8,836 bases of DNA from contig JACQMA010000075.1 in the NCBI GenBank assembly GCA_016203825.1, positions 1-8,836 of the forward strand, given 5' to 3'. The translations under genes were made by a program, and so were the position numbers. A model generated the notes under the pieces. That model was not told the origin of the DNA. It made no database searches and saw nothing but the letters and a program-made list of their open reading frames with translations. How positions within the stretch are numbered: the stretch's first letter is position 1; every line of letters starts with the position of its first letter. This document shows positions 1-5,811 of the stretch, one piece after another. This stretch comes from Deltaproteobacteria bacterium (lineage in GTDB: Bacteria; UBA10199; 2-02-FULL-44-16).

Positions 1-2
1 CG

Positions 3-92
3 TAACCCCTCCCAACCTCCCCTTATCCTAAGGGGAGGGGTCATTATAATAATCCCCCTCTTAAAATAAGAGGGGGTTGGGGGGGGGAGTTA
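3..92. repeat. Structured intergenic repeat folding as a three-way junction
   Basis: Two perfect 10-bp inverted repeats with 3-nt loops lie side by side: CCTCCCCTTA at 16-25 pairs with 29-38, and CCCCCTCTTA at 54-63 pairs with 67-76. The flanks 6-15 (CCCCTCCCAA) and 77-86 (TT followed by Gs) pair over 10 bp with one G-T wobble. TAA at 3-5 can also pair with TTA at 90-92 after a 3-nt bulge. The whole unit therefore folds into an outer stem carrying two hairpins. Similar C-rich/G-rich double-hairpin repeats are scattered between genes in many bacterial genomes; family membership here is from memory. Neither hairpin is followed by a T tract, so it is not a classical terminator, although it could stop or protect transcripts from the gene to the left. 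Confidence 0.75.
45..50 (+). promoter_or_regulatory. Possible -10 box (TATAAT) between the two hairpins
   Basis: A perfect TATAAT lies in the only A/T-rich stretch upstream of the first gene, in the linker between the two hairpins. No good -35 is seen: the bases 16-18 nt upstream (around 21-28) read CTTATC or similar and sit in the first hairpin. Transcription starting near 57 would give a leader of about 60 nt. This may be a chance match inside the repeat. Confidence 0.25.
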
Positions 93-106
93 TGAGGAGT
101 TACGAG
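87..106 (+). repeat. 10-bp tandem duplication creating two Shine-Dalgarno copies
   Basis: GAGTTATGAG (87-96) is followed directly by GAGTTACGAG (97-106), one mismatch apart, and then by GAGG. The duplication yields two GAGGAG sequences (94-99 and 104-109) just before the ATG at 116. It also brings a second in-frame ATG at 92. Confidence 0.7.
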
Positions 107-110
107 GAGG
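104..110 (+). promoter_or_regulatory. Strong RBS that fixes the ATG at 116
   Basis: GAGGAGG ends 5 nt before ATG 116. This start gives a clean signal peptide beginning MKRW. The in-frame upstream starts (TTG 77 inside the repeat and ATG 92) would add a charged, non-signal extension and are less likely. Confidence 0.8.
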
Positions 111-115
111 AAAAC

Positions 116-901
116 ATGAAACGATGGATCCTGTTGGTGGTGATGATTGCAATGCTCCCTGCGACCCTGTGGGCCAGGAAGACGACGACCATTACGACGA
201 ATCACAGGTTCAATTCCGTAAAACTCTCAGAAGTTTCCCTCAAGGAGGCCGAGAAGCGTGGGATCAGTCATCCCGTGGATGTGGATGAAGCGAGACTTCG
301 CGACATTCTCGCGTCCATCAAGCTTTCGAAACAATACCTCGTTCGAAAAGATGTGGCGAGCCAGGAAGTGTTGAGTGAAGCAGCCGTTGATTTTCTTGCC
401 CCCAATCTTGCGGCAGCCTTTCGGAAGGCCGCTGTTACGGATGAAGTTCTGTTTTCCTATCTCGTGAAACGCCCTGATTTCATCATGCGAAATGACCGGC
501 TGACCGTTGGTCGCGCATGGATTCATGGCGATGAGGTCCATATCCTCTTCGACAAACTCTACGCCAAGGTCACCGGTGATACGGACAAACGCGGAAACGA
601 AGCGAAGCTCGCTGCCCGCGCCCGAGGGCTTCGGGTCTCACTCGCCCTTGAACCGGGACAGAGAATGTCGCCGCAAAATCCAGACGAACTTATTGTTACA
701 CTCACTCCACCACCGGCAGAAGCTGTTCCCGCGGAGAAAACAACGAAGGGGGAACGCTCCACCGTTGAGGCGGAAGTGGCTGATCCTACGGCTACCAATG
801 TTGAAGGTCGTTTGCAGGAACTCAAAGACCTCAAGGAAAAGGGTTTGATCACGAAAAAAGAATACGAAACGAAACGGAAGGAAATCCTGAGCGATTTGTG
901 A
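116..901 (+). CDS. Exported SHOCT-domain protein of unknown function
   Basis: The product has 261 residues. Residues 1-20 form a Sec signal peptide (MKR, a hydrophobic stretch 4-19, likely cleavage after Ala20 in TLWA); there is no lipobox cysteine, so a soluble periplasmic location is inferred. Residues 21-195 are a mixed alpha/beta region that I do not recognise. Residues 196-230 are a low-complexity linker rich in Pro, Ala, Glu and Thr. Residues 231-261 (RLQELKDLKEKGLITKKEYE and on) match the SHOCT short C-terminal domain: a helix, a GLIT turn, then the EYExKRKEIL helix. SHOCT is found at the ends of many unrelated proteins and is thought to mediate oligomerisation or binding, so it does not assign a function. 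The stop overlaps the GTG of the methyltransferase gene by 4 bases (GTGA), pointing to coupled translation. No catalytic motif is evident in the central region. Confidence 0.85.
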   Translation: MKRWILLVVMIAMLPATLWARKTTTITTNHRFNSVKLSEVSLKEAEKRGISHPVDVDEARLRDILASIKLSKQYLVRKDVASQEVLSEAAVDFLAPNLAAAFRKAAVTDEVLFSYLVKRPDFIMRNDRLTVGRAWIHGDEVHILFDKLYAKVTGDTDKRGNEAKLAARARGLRVSLALEPGQRMSPQNPDELIVTLTPPPAEAVPAEKTTKGERSTVEAEVADPTATNVEGRLQELKDLKEKGLITKKEYETKRKEILSDL

Positions 902-1491
902 GTAAACGCGATCGTCTGAAGGCTGAACGCTTTCCCTACGTCAGTCGGGGTGGGGTCAAGTTGGCCCATGCCCTCAAGGTTTTTCACCTCGATGTTCACG
1001 GGATGACGGCGCTCGATGTTGGCGCTTCGACCGGTGGATTCACGGACTGTCTCCTGCAGCATGGCGCAAGCAAAGTCTACGCCGTCGATGTCGGTTACGG
1101 TCAGTTGGCCGAAAAGCTGCGCAAAGATCCTCGCGTGACCGTCATTGATCGCACCAATATTCGGACCCTTTCTTCCGAAAAACTTCCCGAAAAGGTTCAG
1201 CTCGTCACGATCGATGTCTCTTTTATTTCGTTAGCGACGATTTTTCCTGTCCTCCAACGCTCCCTTGCGGAGGATGCAGTCATTGTCGCCCTCGTGAAAC
1301 CTCAATTTGAGGTCGAGCCTCACGAAGTGGAACGAGGTGGGGTTGTGCGCGATTTGGCGCTGCATCAGCGCGTGATCGAGCAGGTCATGGCTGCTGGTCA
1401 TACCCAAGGTTGGGTGTGGCACGCAGTCACGGCATCATTCCTTACCGGTGCCGACGGCAATCAGGAATATTTTCTTCTCTTTCAAAGATAA
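898..1491 (+). CDS. tlyA: TlyA-family RNA 2'-O-methyltransferase lacking the S4 domain
   Basis: The 197-residue protein matches the FtsJ-like methyltransferase half of TlyA, which uses S-adenosylmethionine to 2'-O-methylate rRNA cytidines in characterised members. Visible motifs are the inter-domain junction PYVSRGGVKL (13-22), SAM motif I ALDVGASTGGFTD (38-50), VYAVDVGYGQL (60-70), TIDVSFISL (104-112), ALVKPQFE (131-138), GGVVRD (147-152) and TGADGNQEYFL (183-193). The K-D-K-E catalytic tetrad of FtsJ enzymes can be assigned as K21, D106, K134 and E190. TlyA is normally about 240-270 residues with an N-terminal S4 RNA-binding domain of about 60 residues; here only about 12 residues precede VSRGG. 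The upstream reading frame back to its stop at 802-804 has no other ATG/GTG/TTG start and no S4-like sequence, so the domain is truly absent. The GTG start is preceded by AAGGA at 878-882, a rather distant RBS, which suggests reliance on coupling to the upstream gene. The family call is firm; the RNA target is unknown. Confidence 0.9.
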   Translation: MSKRDRLKAERFPYVSRGGVKLAHALKVFHLDVHGMTALDVGASTGGFTDCLLQHGASKVYAVDVGYGQLAEKLRKDPRVTVIDRTNIRTLSSEKLPEKVQLVTIDVSFISLATIFPVLQRSLAEDAVIVALVKPQFEVEPHEVERGGVVRDLALHQRVIEQVMAAGHTQGWVWHAVTASFLTGADGNQEYFLLFQR

Positions 1492-1518
1492 TGGACCGAT
1501 GTTAGAGTCTGCCCCTTC

Positions 1519-3111
1519 ATGAAACGAATCCTTCAGGTGTTGTTTCTGTGTTGCGTTGTGGGGTGTGCCCATACTCCTCGTTCCCCGTTGAACCCGGAGC
1601 AGATGAGCAAAAAAGAGGATGCCTACCTCCAGTTTATCCAGGGGAGCCTCCTCGCGATGGAGGGTTCTCCCGATAAAGCGGTCAAAGAACTCGAAGACCT
1701 CATTAGGCGTTTTCCGGATAACGCCTTTTTCTTTCAGCTCTATGCAGAATGGCTTGCTCGCGTCGGTCAGGAGGCAGAGGCGCTCATCGCCGCGCGTCGT
1801 TCAGTCGAGCTCAATCCTCACAATGTCGATGCCCGTCTTTTGTTGGGAAAACTCTTGATGAATGGGGATCCCCAGGAGGCGGTTCGTGTCCTGGAGCGTG
1901 TCGTGGCCGATGCCCCGGAGCGTGAAGAAGTATATTCCCTCTTGGCAAAACTCTTTGTCGATCAGGGTCGTCCTCGGCAAGGGATTGAAGCCATGCGGCG
2001 GCTCCTCAAGGTCGATCCCGATGCAGTAGTGGCCTACCTCAACATGGGAAGCATCTATGAAAAACAACTCAAAGACAGAGCGTCGGCACTTAAGATGTAC
2101 CGCGAGGCCGTGCGCATTGAACCCGACCACCTCATGGCCCACAATGCCATTGCGCAACTCTATGTTGATCGGAAAGATCTGCGGAATGCCCTGGCGGCAT
2201 ATCGCGACATTGAAAAGTTGACGCCTTCCGATGTCAGTGTCTCGCTTCGCGTCGCACTCCTCCACTATGAACTCAAAGAGTACACGAATGCGGTCGAAAA
2301 ATTTTCGACGATATTAGCACGCCATCCGCAGGCCGATAAAATTCGCTTCTACTTAGGTATGCTCTATGAAGGCATTGGTCAAAAAAAACAGGCCCTCGAA
2401 CAGTTTGAACTGATTCCGCCGTCATCGGACTCGTATCAGGATGCTCGCATTCATATGGCCGAGATCCACCGAAGCGAAAAACACATCGATGCCGCGATTG
2501 CCTCCCTTGAAACCGCCCTTCGTGAACGAGAGGATCTTCCCGAGCTCTCTGAATACCTTGCCGCTCTTTATGAAGATCAGAAAAATTATCAGGCGGCCAT
2601 TGACCTCACGGTGCGGGCGACGAAACGTTTTCCGAACGAAGAACGGCTCGTCCTTTTTTTGGGTTTTCTCTATGAAAAGGTTCGCAATCGAGAACAGGCC
2701 CTTGAAACCATGCAGCGCGTCCTCAAGATCAATCCCCAGAATGCGAGTGCGTTAAACTATATCGGCTATACGTACGCCGATCGTGGTGAACACCTCGATG
2801 AAGCATCACGTTTCTTGGAAGAGGCCGTGAAGATCCGACCAGAAGATGGCTACATCATCGACAGTCTCGGTTGGCTTCGTTTTCGTCAGGGGAATCTCGA
2901 TGAGGCGTCGGCGCTCCTTGAAAAGGCGCTGCGACTTTCGCCCAAAGAGCCGACGATTCTTTATCATCTCGGAGAAGTGCGCGCTCAGCAGGGAAAACCA
3001 AAAGAAGCCCTTCGTCTTTTTCGACAATCTCTCGATGCCTGGAAGAAGCGACCCGACCCTGATGCCGATGAAATGAGTCGAGTTCAACAGCGCTTAGATG
3101 AGGTGAAATGA
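1519..3111 (+). CDS. Lipoprotein with about 14 tetratricopeptide repeats
   Basis: This 530-residue protein begins with a lipoprotein signal peptide (MKR, hydrophobic 4-15, lipobox VVGC with Cys16), so it should be lipid-anchored on the periplasmic side of an envelope membrane. From about residue 35 to 510 it is an almost unbroken superhelix of roughly 14 TPRs of 32-35 residues. Clear units include 171-203 (AYLNMGSIYEKQ...AVRIEP), 408-442 (NYIGYTYADRG...AVKIRP), 443-477 (DSLGWLRFRQGNLDEASALL) and 478-510. TPR arrays bind proteins or peptides; no enzymatic domain is present. The NYIGYTYADRG plus DSLGWLRFRQG block is a recurring signature of proteobacterial TPR proteins. The gene follows a 27-nt gap with only a weak RBS (TAGAG, 1503-1507). 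Its stop overlaps the start of the binding-protein gene (ATGA), so the two are probably translated together and may cooperate at the envelope; this is inference. An A8 run at 2381-2388 is in frame and does not disrupt the gene. Confidence 0.9.
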   Translation: MKRILQVLFLCCVVGCAHTPRSPLNPEQMSKKEDAYLQFIQGSLLAMEGSPDKAVKELEDLIRRFPDNAFFFQLYAEWLARVGQEAEALIAARRSVELNPHNVDARLLLGKLLMNGDPQEAVRVLERVVADAPEREEVYSLLAKLFVDQGRPRQGIEAMRRLLKVDPDAVVAYLNMGSIYEKQLKDRASALKMYREAVRIEPDHLMAHNAIAQLYVDRKDLRNALAAYRDIEKLTPSDVSVSLRVALLHYELKEYTNAVEKFSTILARHPQADKIRFYLGMLYEGIGQKKQALEQFELIPPSSDSYQDARIHMAEIHRSEKHIDAAIASLETALREREDLPELSEYLAALYEDQKNYQAAIDLTVRATKRFPNEERLVLFLGFLYEKVRNREQALETMQRVLKINPQNASALNYIGYTYADRGEHLDEASRFLEEAVKIRPEDGYIIDSLGWLRFRQGNLDEASALLEKALRLSPKEPTILYHLGEVRAQQGKPKEALRLFRQSLDAWKKRPDPDADEMSRVQQRLDEVK

Positions 3112-4697
3112 AATTCGGCCACTCTCCAGTTATTGTTCTCTTGTTTTTTTTCATCGTGAGCTGTTCCTATCGTGTGACGCGCCCGGCGACGGAATTGGTT
3201 GAGAATCTTTCTGCGGATCCACCCACATTGAATCCGATTGCACCTCTCGAATCAAGTTCGGGCGCAATCATGGGCAATGTGTATGAGCAGCTTATTGATC
3301 GTGATCGTGAAACATTGGCGTGGAAACCAAAACTTGCCGAGCGATGGGAAATCTCTCCCGATCACTTGACCTATACGTTTTATCTTCGCCGCGATGTCCG
3401 ATGGCACGATGGAAAACCCTTCACGGCCGATGATGTCATCTACACCTATGAACGTATTCAAGATCCCACGGTCGATGCCGCGGCGACACGAAATTATTAT
3501 CGCGATGTGGAGTTTGCTGAGAAGCTCAACGAGTTCACCGTGCGGTTCCGATATCGCGAACCTTATTTCAAGGCATTTGAAATGCTGGGGGGGCTTACCG
3601 TTATTCCCAAACATATTTTCGACGATGGACAGGATTTTAATGCTCATCCGGCGGGACGCGCTCCTATCGGTACCGGTCCCTATCGTTTTAAATCCTGGAA
3701 CACGGGCCGAAGAATTGTGCTTCGGCGCAATGACGATTACTGGGGAGACAAGCCAGCGATCACGGCATTGGTGTACAAAATTATTCCCGATACGAGCGTG
3801 GCCTTTCAGCTCTTGAAAAAGGGTGATCTCGATCTTGCGACCATTCGTTCGGTCCAATGGGAGCGGCAGGCGACAACGAAGGCATTCGAGGAACAATTCG
3901 CCAAGTATCGCTATTATCTTCCGAACTGTTCCTATGTTGGATGGAATCATCAACGCCCCTTCTTTTCGGATAAGCGTGTGCGGCGCGCGATGACCATGCT
4001 GATTGATCGGCAATCGATCGTCGGCAAGTTACTCTTTGGTCAAGGAGAGGTGGTTTCGGGTTCTTTCTATCTTTTTGGTCCCGATAACGATGCGTCCGTT
4101 ACGCCATGGCCTTATGATCCCCAACAAGCCGTGACTCTTCTCGATGAAGCGGGTTGGATCGATCACGACGGCGATGGCATTCGTGATCGCGATGGTGTGG
4201 CGTTTCGTTTTTCCATCCTGATGCCATCGGCATCAAAAATTTATCGGAGCGTCGCTCTCCAGTTGCGCGAAGAGCTGGCCAAGATTGGAGTTGAGATGGA
4301 GATTCGTCCACTTGAATGGGCAGCCATGCTGAAACTCTTCCATGAAAAAACATTTGATGCCGCGATTCTTGGCTGGTCCTTGCCGGTGGATCAAGATCCC
4401 TACCAAATTTGGCACTCATCGCAGCGGGAAAGTGGCTCGAATGTGTTTGGCTTTGCCAATGCAGAGGCCGATCAGATTATCGAGACGGCACGTCGTGAAT
4501 TTGACCGTGAGCGACGAGCAGAAATGTACCAAAAATTTCATCGCCTCCTCCACGAAGAACAGCCCGTCACCTTTCTTTTTATGAATCCATCGCTCGTCGT
4601 CGTGGCGCGGCGATTTGCGAATGTGAAGGAATACAAGTTGGGACTCGAGCCGCTGGAATGGCAGGTCATGAGTACAGAGGCCATCACGGTATGGTGA
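3108..4697 (+). CDS. Peptide ABC importer solute-binding lipoprotein (SBP family 5, OppA/DppA-like)
   Basis: The 529-residue product captures the ligand for the importer encoded downstream. A lipoprotein signal peptide is present (hydrophobic 7-18, IVSC with Cys19), so it is probably tethered to the membrane. Family-5 hallmarks follow in order: DPPTLNP (37-43), LAERWEISPDHLTYTFYLR (76-94), VRWHDGKPFTADDVIYTYER (97-116), APIGTGPYRFKSW (185-197), DYWG (210-213), VRRAMTMLIDRQ (291-302) and YDPQQAVTLLDEAGW (336-350). Next comes an acidic loop DHDGDGIRDRDG (352-363) with DxDxDG spacing, common in this family and possibly a calcium site. Length is normal for the family. The ligand cannot be read from sequence; di- or oligopeptides are the default, with opines, nickel or sugars possible because the family is broad. 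GAGGTGA at 3100-3106 is a good RBS lying within the end of the TPR gene. Both permease genes and the ATPase gene follow, completing the transporter. Confidence 0.93.
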   Translation: MKFGHSPVIVLLFFFIVSCSYRVTRPATELVENLSADPPTLNPIAPLESSSGAIMGNVYEQLIDRDRETLAWKPKLAERWEISPDHLTYTFYLRRDVRWHDGKPFTADDVIYTYERIQDPTVDAAATRNYYRDVEFAEKLNEFTVRFRYREPYFKAFEMLGGLTVIPKHIFDDGQDFNAHPAGRAPIGTGPYRFKSWNTGRRIVLRRNDDYWGDKPAITALVYKIIPDTSVAFQLLKKGDLDLATIRSVQWERQATTKAFEEQFAKYRYYLPNCSYVGWNHQRPFFSDKRVRRAMTMLIDRQSIVGKLLFGQGEVVSGSFYLFGPDNDASVTPWPYDPQQAVTLLDEAGWIDHDGDGIRDRDGVAFRFSILMPSASKIYRSVALQLREELAKIGVEMEIRPLEWAAMLKLFHEKTFDAAILGWSLPVDQDPYQIWHSSQRESGSNVFGFANAEADQIIETARREFDRERRAEMYQKFHRLLHEEQPVTFLFMNPSLVVVARRFANVKEYKLGLEPLEWQVMSTEAITVW

Positions 4698-4713
4698 TAT
4701 CGTCTGTAGGCGA

Positions 4714-4796
4714 TGTCATTGCGAGGAGCGAAGCGACGCGGCAATCTCGATCTGAAAGTGTCCGCAGGAGATTGCTTCGCTTCGCTCGCAATGACA
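4714..4796. repeat. REP-like imperfect palindrome between binding protein and permease
   Basis: The left arm starts TGTCATTGCGAG (4714-4725) and the right arm ends CTCGCAATGACA (4785-4796), a perfect 12-bp outer stem. Two further 8-bp helices follow inward: 4729-4736 with 4777-4784 (CGAAGCGA) and 4741-4748 with 4768-4775 (GCAATCTC). They are separated by a 3-nt bulge and a small internal loop, and the apical loop is 4749-4767. The consensus (TCATTGCGAGnnGCGAAGC...GCAATCTC) is a palindromic intergenic element I recall from many unrelated bacterial genomes; that recall is not checked here. It occupies most of the 109-nt gap in the transporter operon and ends one base before the RBS of the first permease. 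There is no T tract on either strand, so it is more likely an mRNA-stabilising or attenuating hairpin than a strict terminator. Confidence 0.85.
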
Positions 4797-4797
4797 A

Positions 4798-4803
4798 AAG
4801 GAG
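4798..4803 (+). promoter_or_regulatory. RBS of the first permease, directly beside the palindrome
   Basis: AAGGAG lies 3 nt before GTG 4807, after the palindrome ends at 4796. The GTG start gives the usual permease N-terminus (MVRYLLKRVFLMIPTLLG). Folding of the repeat could affect ribosome access here. Confidence 0.65.
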
Positions 4804-4806
4804 AAC

Positions 4807-5811
4807 GTGGTTCGCTATTTATTAAAACGAGTTTTTTTGATGATCCCGACGTTGCTCGGAATCACGCTCATCACGTTTGCGATGATGCACTTGGCCCCCG
4901 GTGATCCGGCGGCCCTCAAGGCGCAGCAGGGGACAGAGCAGCTCGCCTCTGATCAGATGAGCGAGGAGATCCTTGCCCAAACGCGCGCCCTGTATGGCCT
5001 CGATCAACCCTTGCCGATCCAGTACTTACGGTGGCTCGGCCGCATCGCAACGCTCGACTTTGGTGAATCCTATCGCGATCATCGTCCTGTCCTCGAGAAG
5101 ATTGGCGACGCGCTCCCCATTACGTTGACGCTCAATGTCCTTTCGATTTTTATCATTTATATCATCGCCATTCCGCTTGGTGCCTTTGCTGCACTCAAAC
5201 CAGGGAGCTTCGTCGATCGTGCATCGGCGATCGGCCTCTTTGTGCTCTACTCGCTCCCGAGTTTTTGGGTGGCGATGATGTTGATCGTGTATCTCGGTGG
5301 TGGCGATCATTTGAATTGGTTTCCGATCGCGGGGTTTATCTCCGATGGCGCCGATATGCTTCCGTGGTGGGGGAAGATCGCGAATATCGCGTGGCATCTC
5401 GTCTTGCCCGTTGCGTGTTTGACATATGGTGGCTTTGCGTTTCTCTCTCGTTTTGCGCGCACCTCGGTCCTCGAAGTGATTCGCCAGGATTTTATTCGGA
5501 CGGCGCGGGCCAAGGGTTGCTCGGAGAGGCAGGTGTTAGTGCGGCACGCCATGCGCAATAGTCTCATCCCGATGCTCACCCTGATGGGGGCCTTGTTGCC
5601 GGAGCTCTTGGGCGGCAGCGTAATTATCGAACAGATTTTTGCACTCCCCGGCATGGGACGACTGGGTTTTGAATCGGTGCTCGCGCGCGATTATCCCGTG
5701 GTGATGGCGATCGCAACGATCAGTGCGGTCCTCACCCTCGTCGGTATCCTCATCACCGACATCCTGTATGTGATCGTCGATCCGCGGATTACGTATGGAG
5801 GGCGGCGATGA
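4807..5811 (+). CDS. Peptide ABC importer permease 1 (OppB/DppB-like)
   Basis: This 334-residue inner-membrane protein forms half of the translocation pore. The N-terminus is the classic RYLLKRVFLMIPTLLGITLITFAMMHLAPGDP (3-34). A periplasmic segment follows (LYGLDQPLPIQYLRWLGRIATLDFGESY, 62-89), then five further likely membrane spans at about 104-129, 139-162, 194-215, 253-275 and 299-322. The cytoplasmic EAA loop that docks on the ATPase is at 231-255 (RTARAKGCSERQVLVRHAMRNSLIP), with the conserved Ala and Gly in RAKG. The C-terminus VDPRITYGGRR is typical. Length is normal for the family. The GTG start is supported by AAGGAG at 4798-4803. The stop overlaps the ATG of the second permease by 4 bases, indicating coupled synthesis of the two pore subunits. 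The assignment is firm; substrate is not deducible. Confidence 0.94.
   Translation: MVRYLLKRVFLMIPTLLGITLITFAMMHLAPGDPAALKAQQGTEQLASDQMSEEILAQTRALYGLDQPLPIQYLRWLGRIATLDFGESYRDHRPVLEKIGDALPITLTLNVLSIFIIYIIAIPLGAFAALKPGSFVDRASAIGLFVLYSLPSFWVAMMLIVYLGGGDHLNWFPIAGFISDGADMLPWWGKIANIAWHLVLPVACLTYGGFAFLSRFARTSVLEVIRQDFIRTARAKGCSERQVLVRHAMRNSLIPMLTLMGALLPELLGGSVIIEQIFALPGMGRLGFESVLARDYPVVMAIATISAVLTLVGILITDILYVIVDPRITYGGRR

Noticed and set aside
16..76. Classical rho-independent terminator
   Set aside because: Both hairpins are GC-rich but neither is followed by a T tract on either strand; a repeat element explains the region better.
77..115. N-terminal extension of the SHOCT protein from TTG 77 or ATG 92
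   Set aside because: It would be translated from the repeat itself, would put charged residues ahead of the signal peptide, and ignores the strong RBS at 104-110.
1492..1518. Promoter or terminator in the gap before the TPR gene
   Set aside because: Only 27 bases, with no hairpin and no recognisable -10/-35 pair; it looks like a short spacer with a weak RBS.
2381..2388. A8 run in the TPR gene as a programmed frameshift or phase-variable site
   Set aside because: The zero frame continues through conserved TPRs on both sides, no stimulatory hairpin is obvious, and a shifted frame would not make a recognisable product.
3252..4013. Minus-strand open frame of 253 codons
   Set aside because: It is antisense to the solute-binding protein, whose family motifs cover the whole stretch.
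4713..4904. Small plus-strand frame beginning MSLRGAKRRGNL
   Set aside because: It is translation of the palindromic repeat followed by the wrong frame of the permease gene; such peptides are a common annotation artefact of this repeat.
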